Source: Halorientalis marina (GTDB taxonomy: Archaea; Halobacteriota; Halobacteria; Halobacteriales; Haloarculaceae). From it: DNA of 64,000 bases. Below the pieces are notes generated by a model. That model did no database searches. It was not told the origin of the DNA and saw only the letters and a list, made by a program, of their open reading frames with translations. Shown here piece after piece: positions 7,782-16,068 of the stretch. The DNA lies in assembly GCF_023028345.1 (NCBI RefSeq), contig NZ_CP095487.1, positions 62,001-126,000 on the forward strand. The letters are read 5' to 3'. Every line of letters starts with the position of its first letter. The stretch's first letter is position 1. Position numbers and translations under genes: made by a program.

Positions 7782-9539
7782 ATGGCACACGCACACGACC
7801 ACGACTATCCGACGCCAGAGGAATCGGAGACGCGCGAACGCAGCGCCTTCGTCGACCGCTACCCCTTCGCCGCGCGGATCACGCGGCTCTGTTTCGGCGT
7901 CGCGTTCACCGCGCTGGGCATCGGCGCGCTCTTCGGCGTGGTCCAGGCGCTCCACCGGACCGGTGTCTTCCGCGGACTCATCTCCTCCGGGCAGTACTAC
8001 TCCGTGCTGACGGGCCACGGCGTCCTCCTGGCGCTCTTTTTCACGATCTTCTTCCTCGGCGGTATCTTCACCTGGGGCGTCGCACGGAGCCTCGGGCAAC
8101 GGCTGTGGAGTCCGCGGTTCTCGCTCGTCTGGTTCGGCTTCATGCTGGTGGGTGCGCTCATGACCACCGTCGCAATCCTCGGCGGATTGGTCGGCGAAAT
8201 CCCGTTCGAGGCCGACGTGCTCTACACGTTCTACGCGCCCCTGCAGGCCCACCCGATATTTTACATCGGGCTCGCGCTGTTCATCGTCGGCACCTGGCTC
8301 GCCGGCGCCGACTGGTTCCGCTCGTACTTCACGTGGCGGGCCGACAACCCCGACGCGCGCATCCCCCTGCAGACATTCATGGTGCTGACGACGATGTTGA
8401 TGTGGTACATCGCGACCCTCGGCGTCGCCGTCGAGACCATCTTCTTTCTCATCCCCTGGTCGCTGGGCATCATCGGGACGGTCGACCCCCTGCTGACGCG
8501 GACGCTGTTCTGGTTTTTCGGGCATCCAGTCGTCTACTTCTGGCTCATGCCGGCGTACTTCGTCTGGTACACCATCCTGCCGAAACTGGCCGGCGGACGG
8601 CTGTTCTCCGACGCCCTCGCCCGGGTCGTATTCGTCCTCTTTCTGATCCTCTCGACGCCGGTCGGGTTCCACCACCAGTACATGGACCCCGGCGTCCCCG
8701 AGGGCTTCAAATTCGTCGCGATGACGAACACGATGTTCCTCCTGCTTCCGAGTTTCCTGACGGCCTTCACGGTCGTCGCGAGCATCGAACACGGCGCGCG
8801 CCAGCGCGGCGGTGAGGGCTATCTCGGCTGGCTGAAAGCCCTGCCGTGGGGACGCCCCGCGTTCGCCGGCTGTGCGCTCGCGGGCGTCATGTTCGCCGCC
8901 GGCGGCTTCTCCGGCATCATCAACGCCGGGATGAATATCAACTATCTCATCCACAACACGCTGTGGGTGCCCGGCCACTTCCACCTCACCGTCGGGACAG
9001 CGTCGGCACTGACGTTCATGGCCATCAGTTACTGGCTCTACCCGCAGGTGACCGGGAAACGACTCCAGTTCCGCGGCATCGCACAGCTCCAGCCCTACGT
9101 CTGGTTCGGCGGTATGCTCCTGATGTCGAACGCCATGCACCGTGCCGGCCTCGCCGGCGTCCCGCGCCGGACGGCCGAACCGGAGTACGAGCAGGTCGTC
9201 TACGATGGGGTCGTCGGTGGCGTGGCCGAGATGCGCCTCCAGATCGCCATCGGCGGGACCCTGCTCTTCCTCGGCGCGCTCATGTTCCTCACCGTGATGC
9301 TCGGCACGTGGCTCGCCGAGCGCGGCCGCGGGCGACTCGGGGTGTCGAGCGCGCTCCCGCCGGCGCTGTCCGGCCCCGAGGAGAGCCCACGCGTGCTCGA
9401 CGACGTCCGTCTCTGGGTCGGCATCGCGGTCGTCCTCGTCGTCATCGCCTACGGCGTGCCGATTGCGACGATGGTCGGCGACGGGGCGCTCACACCCGGC
9501 GCACCACCAGTGCCCGTCGGTGCGTTGCTGCCGCTCTGA
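7782..9539 (+). CDS. cbaA: ba3-type terminal oxidase subunit I
   Basis: A 585-residue haem-copper oxidase subunit with about 13 helices. GHGVLLAL holds the low-spin haem His, FFGHPVVYFW gives the CuB His with its cross-linked Tyr, FHHQYMDPG gives the two further CuB His, and VPGHFHLTVG gives the high-spin haem and low-spin haem His. The sequence belongs to the B-type (ba3) class, which lacks the A-type D-channel motif. It reduces O2 with proton pumping. A GGAGGG stretch precedes the ATG by about 7 bp. Genes for a cytochrome c are absent; halocyanin is the likely donor. Confidence 0.95.
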   Translation: MAHAHDHDYPTPEESETRERSAFVDRYPFAARITRLCFGVAFTALGIGALFGVVQALHRTGVFRGLISSGQYYSVLTGHGVLLALFFTIFFLGGIFTWGVARSLGQRLWSPRFSLVWFGFMLVGALMTTVAILGGLVGEIPFEADVLYTFYAPLQAHPIFYIGLALFIVGTWLAGADWFRSYFTWRADNPDARIPLQTFMVLTTMLMWYIATLGVAVETIFFLIPWSLGIIGTVDPLLTRTLFWFFGHPVVYFWLMPAYFVWYTILPKLAGGRLFSDALARVVFVLFLILSTPVGFHHQYMDPGVPEGFKFVAMTNTMFLLLPSFLTAFTVVASIEHGARQRGGEGYLGWLKALPWGRPAFAGCALAGVMFAAGGFSGIINAGMNINYLIHNTLWVPGHFHLTVGTASALTFMAISYWLYPQVTGKRLQFRGIAQLQPYVWFGGMLLMSNAMHRAGLAGVPRRTAEPEYEQVVYDGVVGGVAEMRLQIAIGGTLLFLGALMFLTVMLGTWLAERGRGRLGVSSALPPALSGPEESPRVLDDVRLWVGIAVVLVVIAYGVPIATMVGDGALTPGAPPVPVGALLPL

Positions 9540-9673
9540 GCGGCACGGCAGTTCTTTTCCGCGACGGAGGGTGGGGAACGGCGGCCAGTCCCACCGCACC
9601 GATAGCGGTGCGGCGCCGCGGCTCGTGGGCTGGAGAGAGATCGAGGGCCGAGAACGGAAAAACGCATGCGGCG

Positions 9674-9802
9674 CTAGAGCGCGGTCGCGAACTCAAGCAG
9701 GTCGATACCGATCACGAACGCCAGCACGAGCGCGATCAGCAGGAACATTATCTTGACCTGCAACGGGAGCCCCTCCGTCTCGTCGGTCGTGGTGTTCGCC
9801 AT
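9674..9802 (-). CDS. 42-residue single-helix membrane protein
   Basis: A short frame between convergent cbaA and trxB: MANTTTDETEG, then GLPLQVKIMF and a single hydrophobic helix (about residues 17-37) ending LLEFATAL. A TATA-like TGAGATAG (9824-9831 on plus, read on minus) is 26 bp from the ATG, giving a leaderless transcript. A 14-bp palindrome shared with the oxidase promoters lies just beyond. Its size and topology recall the 34-residue subunit IIa of Thermus ba3 oxidase, but sequence homology is not claimed. I recognise no family. A functional tie to the oxidases is inferred from the operator and position. Confidence 0.6.
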   Translation of the reverse strand: MANTTTDETEGLPLQVKIMFLLIALVLAFVIGIDLLEFATAL

Positions 9803-9839
9803 ACCACATCGTACGCGCGGCAGTGAGATAGCCCTGTGT

Positions 9840-9853
9840 TTGGCCTGCGCCAA
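9840..9853. promoter_or_regulatory. 14-bp palindrome TTGGC-N4-GCCAA, putative operator
   Basis: TTGGCCTGCGCCAA has the same arms as the site at 5487. It stands 37 bp from the ATG of the 42-residue gene on the minus strand and 8 bp from its TATA-like box, the same TATA spacing as at cydA. Confidence 0.55.
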
Positions 9854-9883
9854 CCGTCGGCGTGGCCGCCCACATGCGGTCGG

Positions 9884-10855
9884 TCAGTCGTCGGCAGGCG
9901 CGTCGGACGCGTCGGTGTCGATTTTCCGGTAGTCGACGTAATCGGCAGTGTCGCGGAGGTCCTCGAGGAGGTTGATGGCCGCACGGGTCCCCTCGCCGAC
10001 GGAGGTGTTGATCTGGCGTTGGCCGCCGGTCACGTCCCCGGCCGCGTAGACGCGGGGGACCGGCGTCCCCATCTCGGCGTCGGTCTCGACCGCCCGGTTC
10101 GCCGTGGGGACGCCGAGCATCTCCGCGAGGTCCGTCCCGCCGGCCGCGCCGAGGGCGACGAACAGGCCGTCGACGGTGATCCGCTCGCCGTCCCCGGTCT
10201 CGACGCCGTCGAGCGTCTCGTCGCCGACGAGCGTGTCGAGGCGGTCCATGCGGACCGGGATGTCCGCCTCGTCGAGACGGTCGACGAGGTCGGGGTCGGC
10301 CACGAGATCGTCGCCGTTCGTCAGCAGGACCACGTCGTCGGTGTAGTCGAGCAGCATGAGGGCCTCCCTGGCCGCGTAGTTGCCGGCGCCGACGACGGCG
10401 ACCGGGCTGTCGCGGTAGAAGTAGGCGTCACACTCCACGCAGTAGGAGACCCCGCGGCCCTCGAAGCGCTCCACGTCGGCGATAGCCGGCGACTCGTAGG
10501 AGGCACCGGTGGCGAGGACCACCCCGCGGACCGCGTAGGTCCGCTCGGTCGTCTCGACCGCGTAGGTCTCCCCGTCAGTCGTCGAGAGACGGACGACCTC
10601 CTCGGGGACGAACTCGGCGCCGAACTTCGCGGCCTGCTCGCGGCCGCGGGCGACGAGTTCCGGTCCTGTGATGCCGTCGGGGAACCCGTAGACGTTCTCC
10701 ATCCGGTCGACATCGCGGGTCGTTCCCCCGCCGTCGTCGAATACGAGCGTCTCCTGGTCGGCACGGGCCGTGTAGACGGCCGCGCTCAGCCCCGCCGGCC
10801 CGCCGCCGATAACCGCTACGTCGGCCGTCCGTTCGTCCGGGTCGTCCTCAGGCAC
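9884..10855 (-). CDS. trxB: Thioredoxin reductase-like FAD/NAD(P) oxidoreductase
   Basis: A 323-residue low-molecular-weight thioredoxin reductase. The FAD-binding VAVIGGGPAGLSAA is at 13-26, the redox pair CVEC at 139-142 (usual form CATC), a second nucleotide site VVGAGNYAARE around 153-163, and the C-terminal FAD motif YAAGDVTG. The second nucleotide motif lacks the strict GGGxSA, as in several archaeal homologues, so NADPH use is uncertain. Its start overlaps the upstream thioredoxin gene by 8 bp, so reductase and substrate are one transcript. It acts in cytosolic disulfide reduction. Confidence 0.9.
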   Translation of the reverse strand: MPEDDPDERTADVAVIGGGPAGLSAAVYTARADQETLVFDDGGGTTRDVDRMENVYGFPDGITGPELVARGREQAAKFGAEFVPEEVVRLSTTDGETYAVETTERTYAVRGVVLATGASYESPAIADVERFEGRGVSYCVECDAYFYRDSPVAVVGAGNYAAREALMLLDYTDDVVLLTNGDDLVADPDLVDRLDEADIPVRMDRLDTLVGDETLDGVETGDGERITVDGLFVALGAAGGTDLAEMLGVPTANRAVETDAEMGTPVPRVYAAGDVTGGQRQINTSVGEGTRAAINLLEDLRDTADYVDYRKIDTDASDAPADD

Positions 10856-11243
10856 TGTACTCCTGAATCAGGGACGCCAGTGCTTCCTTGCGCTTGACGC
10901 CGACCATCCGCTCCGCAACCGCACCGTCGGCGAACAGCAGGAGCGTCGGCACGCCCTGGACGCCGTACTCCGCCGCCAGTTGCTGGTGGGCGTCGACGTC
11001 GACCTTGGCGACTGCTGCGTCGGTCTCGGCCGCGATCTCCGCCACCGTCGGTTCGATCATCTTGCACGGACCGCACCAATCCGCGTAGAAGTCGACCAGC
11101 ACCACGTCGTTGGCCCCCACCGTCTCGTCGAGGTGGGCCGCCGAGTCGACGTGGATCGGTTCCGACGGCGTCCTATCCCCGTCGTCTTGCAGCTCGTTCG
11201 CTGACTCGTCCCCGGCATCGCGGGTCGGTTGATCACTGCTCAT
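10848..11243 (-). CDS. trx: Thioredoxin
   Basis: A 131-residue thioredoxin with an acidic N-terminal extension (about 30 residues) before the fold. The active site is WCGPCK (Cys57, Cys60), with the cis-Pro in GVPTLLLF. The ATG before SSDQPTRD was chosen because the longer reading begins in the AT-rich promoter region (TATATTTTTG at 11270-11279). It forms a coupled operon with the downstream reductase gene, overlapping by 8 bp. The protein reduces disulfides of cytosolic targets. Confidence 0.93.
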   Translation of the reverse strand: MSSDQPTRDAGDESANELQDDGDRTPSEPIHVDSAAHLDETVGANDVVLVDFYADWCGPCKMIEPTVAEIAAETDAAVAKVDVDAHQQLAAEYGVQGVPTLLLFADGAVAERMVGVKRKEALASLIQEYSA

Positions 11244-11397
11244 CACCACGACGTACGGGCCGCACTCTTTTATATTTTTGTGCAATTCTCACAATATTAC
11301 CAACCCGTAACCGGTCTCGGCGGTGGGTGGGGCGGCCAGCGAGAACGGCCGGCGCTGGCGCGACCAGCGCGCTCGTCGGCGTGCGGTCCGGCGTCGG

Positions 11398-11694
11398 TCA
11401 CCGCGGGATGCGGCCGAGGGGGTCGTCGCTCGAATCGGCGAGCGTGTTGCGTCGCGGGAGCTCCGACGCACACGCCCGGCAGTACCGGTAGCCGTCGTCG
11501 TTCTCGGCCCCGCAGTGCTGGCAGGTAATCGCCGACCGGGCCGCTGCCGGCGAGGGGGCGTCCGTCGCCGTCGACCCCGACCGGGACCCGGTGTCGGACC
11601 GCTGGCGCCGGCCCCCGTAGAGGTGGTACACGATCAGCGCGTGTGCCAGCAACGCGGCGGCCAGCAGTGCGAGGAGCCAGTCGCTTCCGAACAT
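11398..11694 (-). CDS. Membrane-anchored zinc-ribbon protein
   Basis: A 98-residue protein. One hydrophobic helix at the N-terminus (DWLLALLAAALLAHALIVYHLY) is followed by a Ser/Thr/Asp linker and a zinc ribbon of the form CQHCGAEN...YRYCRACASEL (CxxC-x10-CxxC). The ATG before FGSDWLL is preferred since it places the helix at the very N-terminus. Function unknown; such ribbons usually mediate protein contacts. It sits between the thioredoxin genes and the ArsA ATPase gene, all on the minus strand. Confidence 0.75.
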   Translation of the reverse strand: MFGSDWLLALLAAALLAHALIVYHLYGGRRQRSDTGSRSGSTATDAPSPAAARSAITCQHCGAENDDGYRYCRACASELPRRNTLADSSDDPLGRIPR

Positions 11695-11765
11695 GACACT
11701 CCCTCCGTTCGAAGCGACGGTCGCCACGAAAAAAACGATTACCGCGGCTTCCGGCGCGGCGGGAA

Positions 11766-12698
11766 TCAGTCCGGCCCGAGGGTCGCCGCAACCTGGTCGA
11801 GTGCGTCACGCCCCGTCACCTCGCCGGGCTGGTCGGGCACCGTCCACAGGTCGAGGTCGGGGAGCACGGCCCGAAGGTCGGCGATCGCCGCCTCGGCGAC
11901 GGCCGCCTTCCCGCGGCACCGCTCGCAGTCACCGGGGTCCTCGATCACCTTGTTGACGACGAGTGTCGTCACCGGCACCTCGAACTCCCGGAGGCGGGCG
12001 ACCAGTCGCTCCGTCTCGTGGACGGCCATCGTCTCGGGAATGGTGACGACCCGGAAGTCCGTCCGTTCGGGGTCACGCAGGACCGTCCCGACCCGCTCCA
12101 TGCGGTCGCGAAGTTCGACGAACTCGTCGGGGCCCTCGCGCCGGGGCGTCGACAGCGGGCCGAAAAGCATCGTGCGCGCGGTGTCGACCCGCCGGCGAAC
12201 CTGCTCGCGGAGGTCGAGGGCCGTCGCCAGTCCACGGTCGAGTACCGCCGGCAGGTCGAGCAGGCGGAGCGTGTGCCCCGTCGGCGCCGTGTCCAGGAGC
12301 ACCCGGTCCCAGCGGTCGCCGTCCGTGTACGTCGCCAGCGCGTCCAGCGCCGCCAGTTCGTCGCTCCCGGGCGTCACCCCCGCGGTGAACAGTTCCGCCA
12401 CGTCGTCCTCGTCGAGCCGGATGCCCGCGTCGGCGAGTTCGTCCGCCAGGGCCTCGAACAGTGCCCGGTAGCGGTCGACCCCCGACTCGGGGTCGATCTC
12501 GACGCCCCACAGCCCCTCGCGAACCGCGGTCGGTTCGCCGCCGAGGTCGACCTCGAACGAGTCGGACAGGGAGTGTGCCGGGTCGGTCGAAACGACGAGC
12601 GTCTCGTACCCCTCGGCGGCCGATCGAAGCCCCGACGCGGCCGCGACCGTCGTCTTGCCAACGCCACCCTTCCCGCCGTAGAGCAGGAGCTCGGTCAC
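11766..12698 (-). CDS. ArsA/GET3-family ATPase
   Basis: A 310-residue P-loop ATPase with the deviant Walker A GGKGGVGKTT near the N-terminus (residues 8-17), the Switch I Asp (VVSTDPAHSLSD) and DTAPTGHTLRLL. VVNKV is the A-loop-like segment and ERCRGKA holds the paired Cys typical of the GET3 side. It is half the length of bacterial ArsA, as is usual in archaea. The family covers arsenite-stimulated ATPases and tail-anchored protein targeting factors. No arsenic genes are nearby, so protein targeting or another role is more likely; not resolved from sequence. Confidence 0.87.
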   Translation of the reverse strand: MTELLLYGGKGGVGKTTVAAASGLRSAAEGYETLVVSTDPAHSLSDSFEVDLGGEPTAVREGLWGVEIDPESGVDRYRALFEALADELADAGIRLDEDDVAELFTAGVTPGSDELAALDALATYTDGDRWDRVLLDTAPTGHTLRLLDLPAVLDRGLATALDLREQVRRRVDTARTMLFGPLSTPRREGPDEFVELRDRMERVGTVLRDPERTDFRVVTIPETMAVHETERLVARLREFEVPVTTLVVNKVIEDPGDCERCRGKAAVAEAAIADLRAVLPDLDLWTVPDQPGEVTGRDALDQVAATLGPD

Positions 12699-12763
12699 GG
12701 AGACGAGTACGGCAGCCGGCGGCTTGAATCGGTCGTCGGTTCGCCGCGGTGGGCGCCGACCGG

Positions 12764-13465
12764 TCAGTCGTCGGAGCGGGCCTTCTTGAACCGCGTCGCG
12801 GGCAGGCGGAGTTCGTCGACGCCCGGCAGGTGTTTCACGTTGTAGATGATCTTGGCCTCGGGCGTGACCGGCGCGGAGTTACAGGAGAGGCGAATTCCGC
12901 GGTCGGTCAGGTCCTCGGGGAGGATCTGCCAGGACGGTGTCGGGATGTCCCCCTCGACGACCATGACCGCACAGTTGGTACAGGCGCCGCCCCGGCAGGC
13001 GAAGGGCCAGGCGAACCCTCGGCGTTCGGCGGCCTCCAGCAGCGACTCGTGGGGGAGGACGGTGAACTCGCCGTGGTCCTCGTCGCTGAGGCCGGCCCGC
13101 GCCGCCTTGCCGAAGAGGTTCTCGTCGCCGAGTTCCCAGCCGTTGTCCTCTGCGACCATGTAGTTGAGGTACTCGACGTGGGACTCGATCTGCTGGGCCT
13201 CGTCGGTCGACTGCGCGCGCGGCCCGCCGCGCGTGGCCGTCGCGTTGGGGCCGCCCGTCTCCCCGGGCTCGCCCGGACCGGCCGGCCCCGACGTGGTCAC
13301 GTCGCCCGACATCAGCTGTTCGTAGGCGTCCCGGACCGCCGTGAACGCCTCTTTCGAGCCGCCCTGGTCCGGGTGCACCTCCTTCACCCGTCGCCGATAC
13401 GCCTCGATGATCTCGTCGTCATCGGCACTCGGGTCGAGCCCGAGAATCTCGAACGGGGAAGCCAC
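12764..13465 (-). CDS. J-domain/2Fe-2S ferredoxin fusion
   Basis: A 233-residue protein joining two domains. Residues about 1-55 are a J-domain (EILGLDPSADDDEIIEAYRR, with the HPD motif in EVHPDQGG). An acidic Gly/Ala-rich linker follows, and residues about 100-225 form a plant-type ferredoxin with the 2Fe-2S ligands in CRGGACTNC plus LSC. The pre-ferredoxin helical insert (LNYMVAEDNGWELG) is typical of haloarchaeal ferredoxins. The protein is expected to be a cytosolic electron carrier. The J-domain could recruit DnaK, but that has no direct support here. Confidence 0.88.
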   Translation of the reverse strand: MASPFEILGLDPSADDDEIIEAYRRRVKEVHPDQGGSKEAFTAVRDAYEQLMSGDVTTSGPAGPGEPGETGGPNATATRGGPRAQSTDEAQQIESHVEYLNYMVAEDNGWELGDENLFGKAARAGLSDEDHGEFTVLPHESLLEAAERRGFAWPFACRGGACTNCAVMVVEGDIPTPSWQILPEDLTDRGIRLSCNSAPVTPEAKIIYNVKHLPGVDELRLPATRFKKARSDD

Positions 13466-13534
13466 ACCAGTAGCTAGGGAATCACGCGAATAAAGTCACC
13501 GTTCTCGGCACGACTGACGGGGCCGGGGCTACCG

Positions 13535-14137
13535 TCAGTAACTCGTCTCGACCGTCCCGTCGGCGCCGACCTCGATCACCTCGTCGAAGTGGTCGCCGAA
13601 CCGCTCGCGGAGCGGGCTGTCGTGGGCGACCGGGTCCGCGTGGTAGTGGGCGTGCCCGTCGATGGCGTCGACACGCGAGCACAGCCAGTCGAGGAATCGG
13701 TCGGCCTGTGACGGCCCGGCGTACAGCGACATCGACGTGAGCGAGTCGAAACAGAGCGCTGTCGGCCGTGAGTTGTCGGCGAAGTCCTGGAGGCGGCCCT
13801 CGACGGTCATGCCGAGTTCGGTCAGCGAATCGGTCGCCGGAACCGACGTGACGGCCGTCTCGACCGGGAGGTCGTCGCGACAGTCCTCGAGGGGGGCCGA
13901 CGCCGGCCCCACGTTGACGACGCTGATCTGCGGTGACTGGGCGTTCGGGGCGGGTTCGAGGTCGGTGAACTGTTCGGGGACCGGGCGGCGGTACGCGACG
14001 CTGACCACGTCCGTCGCGGCGCCCCGCGCCGTCAGCAGCGACCGGCAGAGTTCGTACCGGACCGACCGGAGCGGCGGGGCGGCCACGAGGACGTGCGATG
14101 CGCCGGAGGGTGGGGGAGCGTGGGGGAGAGGGGACAT
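13535..14137 (-). CDS. DUF7504-like haloarchaeal protein
   Basis: A 200-residue protein resembling degenerate RecA/KaiC-like proteins of haloarchaea. Typical stretches are VLVAAPPL near the start, SVVNVG, TELGMTVEGRL, CFDSLTSMSLY, and AHYHADPVAHD near the C-terminus. No intact Walker A is present. Family members usually stand next to signalling genes; none is adjacent here. Function unknown. Upstream sequence reads divergently into the luciferase-like monooxygenase gene. Confidence 0.65.
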   Translation of the reverse strand: MSPLPHAPPPSGASHVLVAAPPLRSVRYELCRSLLTARGAATDVVSVAYRRPVPEQFTDLEPAPNAQSPQISVVNVGPASAPLEDCRDDLPVETAVTSVPATDSLTELGMTVEGRLQDFADNSRPTALCFDSLTSMSLYAGPSQADRFLDWLCSRVDAIDGHAHYHADPVAHDSPLRERFGDHFDEVIEVGADGTVETSY

Positions 14138-14273
14138 CCTGTTCGCGGGTGGGGCTAGCGATGTTGCGTAGTTGAAAGCTTTGGCCGGGACGGCAGGTCG
14201 CGCCGGACGCGGGCGGGCCGGCGGCGGCCCGAAAAACCACAGCCCACATACGCGTCCGGCGACGAGGGCGGAC

Positions 14274-15203
14274 GTGTCCAGTGGTCACGAGAACGCGGGC
14301 TTCCGGCGCCTGTTCGACACCGACGGCCTCACCGTCGGGACCGGCTTTCCCCTGACCGATTCGCGGGAGTCACGGCCGCCCGTCGAGCGCGAACTCGAAC
14401 TGGCGGCCCGAGCCGAGGCCCTGGGGTTCGACGCGCTGTGGGCGCGGGACGTCCCGCTGTACTGGCCGCGCTTCGGCGATACCGGCCAGACCTACGACAC
14501 CTGGCCCTGGCTGAGCCAGGTGGCCGCCCGCACCGACGAGATCGCGCTCGGGACCGGAAGCGTCGTCCTCACGCTCCGGCACCCGCTCCACGTCGCGAAA
14601 AGCGCCGCCACGCTCGACCGCCTCTCCGGGGGCCGGCTCGTGATGGGAATCGCCACCGGCGACCGCGACCCGGAGTTCCCGGCCTTCGACGTTTCCCGCG
14701 AGGACCGGGACCGCCTGTTCCGCGAGGCCGTCGACTGTCTCCGGACCGTCTGGCGCGAGGACTTCCCCGAGATCGAGGGGTCGTGGGGCGAACTCGACGG
14801 CGACCTCGACCTCGTCCCGACGCCGACGACCGACACCGTCCCCCTCCTGCCGACGGGCCGTGCCCGCCAGTCGATGGACTGGCTCGGCGAGCACGGCGAC
14901 GGCTGGCTGTTCTATCATCTCCCGAACGACACCCTCGACTCGTTCCTCGCGGACTGGCGCGCGGTCGCGGGCGAGAAACCGTACGCGATGGCCGTCCGCG
15001 CCGTGCTCGCGGACGACCCGACCGCCGACCCGGAGCCGGTCCACCAGGGCTACCGCGCCGGGATCGAGTGGTTCCGCGAGTACGTCCACGAGCTCGACGA
15101 CCTGGGTGTCGACCACCTCCTCGTCGGCGTCTCGGAGGCCGGCGACGGCGACCCCGAGCGGGCGCTGACGCGGTTCGCCGAGGGCGTCCTCGACGAGCGC
15201 TGA
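14274..15203 (+). CDS. Luciferase-like (LLM class) flavin-dependent monooxygenase
   Basis: A 309-residue TIM-barrel oxidoreductase of the F420/FMN-dependent class. The GTG at 14274 is taken as start, with GAGGGCGG just upstream; an ATG 34 codons earlier would translate AT-containing promoter sequence. Motifs: LGFDALWARDVPLYWPRFGD, GTGSVVLTLRHPLHVAKSAATLDRLSGGRL (the family signature region, positions about 92-120) and GIATGDRDPEFPAF. Substrate unknown. Haloarchaea make F420, so either F420 or FMN is possible. Confidence 0.85.
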   Translation: MSSGHENAGFRRLFDTDGLTVGTGFPLTDSRESRPPVERELELAARAEALGFDALWARDVPLYWPRFGDTGQTYDTWPWLSQVAARTDEIALGTGSVVLTLRHPLHVAKSAATLDRLSGGRLVMGIATGDRDPEFPAFDVSREDRDRLFREAVDCLRTVWREDFPEIEGSWGELDGDLDLVPTPTTDTVPLLPTGRARQSMDWLGEHGDGWLFYHLPNDTLDSFLADWRAVAGEKPYAMAVRAVLADDPTADPEPVHQGYRAGIEWFREYVHELDDLGVDHLLVGVSEAGDGDPERALTRFAEGVLDER

Positions 15204-15237
15204 CCGGCCCCCTGGGACCGGCCCCGATACCCGCCGG

Positions 15238-15726
15238 CTACTGCCCGCCCTCGCCGGCGCCGTTCGCGTTCGCCGCATCGCGTTCCATCACCGCGGCGTC
15301 CGTCTCTTCGGTGTCCGCGGCGTCCGTCTCCTCGGCGTCCGCATCGCTCGACTCGCCGGCGTCGGCATCCATCCCCCCGTCGTCTGTCCCGCTGGCATCG
15401 GCGGTTTGGTCGACGGGGCCGTCGTCGCCCTCGGTCGCGCCCGCGCCGTCCGCGGGTGCTGTTACATCGAAATCGTCGATGGAGTAGTCGCCGCGGGTGA
15501 GTCGCTCGGCGATCAGGAACTTCCGGGCACGGTCGAGGCTGTCCCAGTGGAGGCGCTCGGGCGGATCGGCTTCCAGCGCCTCGAGCTGGTCGAGGACGAT
15601 GGTGTTGACGAAGCGGCCGAACTCGCCACAGGCGTCACAGGTCCGGGAGAGATGGGAGACGTCGAAATCACGGGAGACTGTCGCGTCCTCGCAGGCGAGA
15701 CAGCGATACTCGTGGGTGTCGGTCAC
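15238..15726 (-). CDS. Zinc-finger protein with acidic repetitive tail
   Basis: A 162-residue protein from a GTG start (TDTHEYRC). Residues about 8-45 hold two Cys pairs (YRCLACED and RTCDACGEF), a probable zinc site. Residues 45-90 form a conserved helical part with ERLHWDSLDRARKFLIAERLTRGDY. The final 70 residues are low-complexity Asp/Ala/Glu/Thr with an imperfect ADTEETDA repeat. I recognise no function; a nucleic-acid or protein-binding role is possible. It is convergent with the monooxygenase gene. Confidence 0.7.
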   Translation of the reverse strand: MTDTHEYRCLACEDATVSRDFDVSHLSRTCDACGEFGRFVNTIVLDQLEALEADPPERLHWDSLDRARKFLIAERLTRGDYSIDDFDVTAPADGAGATEGDDGPVDQTADASGTDDGGMDADAGESSDADAEETDAADTEETDAAVMERDAANANGAGEGGQ

Positions 15727-15868
15727 ACTGACAGTAGGGGACCCGGCGTCTTGTATCCGTGGTTCGGGTCCCGGCGGCCTCTGGCCCCCGACCGTGCTCG
15801 CGTCCCGACCGACGGACCCGGAATTTTTGGCCGTGGCGCCCTGCAATACGGTCAAACCACGCAGAGCA

Positions 15869-16036
15869 ATGTCGCTGATTCCACCGCAGACCGACGAGAT
15901 CCGGGCGGAGCTACAGAAGAACAACCGACGGCTCCTGCACTGCTTTTCCTGTGGCGGCCAGGTCGTCGCCATCCGCCACGGCGGGTCGTGTATCCTCTGT
16001 GGCTCGGAGGGTGTCGTCGTCGAGGAGTGGGACTGA
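15869..16036 (+). CDS. Small zinc-ribbon protein
   Basis: A 55-residue protein: an N-terminal polar helix (PPQTDEIRAELQKNNRR) followed by a two-pair zinc ribbon CFSCGGQ...CILCGSEG. The ATG comes right after AGAGCA, and an A/T-rich GGAATTTTTG 48-57 bp upstream may serve as promoter. It is 32 bp ahead of the ABC transporter genes on the same strand. Function unknown; a nucleic-acid-binding role is plausible. Confidence 0.65.
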   Translation: MSLIPPQTDEIRAELQKNNRRLLHCFSCGGQVVAIRHGGSCILCGSEGVVVEEWD

Positions 16037-16068
16037 CCTTTTCCCGCTCCGGCCCTCCCTAGACCACG

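Noticed and set aside
7686..9599. A 637-codon open frame on minus across cbaA
   Set aside because: It is antisense to an oxidase gene with intact active-site motifs; no homology or start signal.
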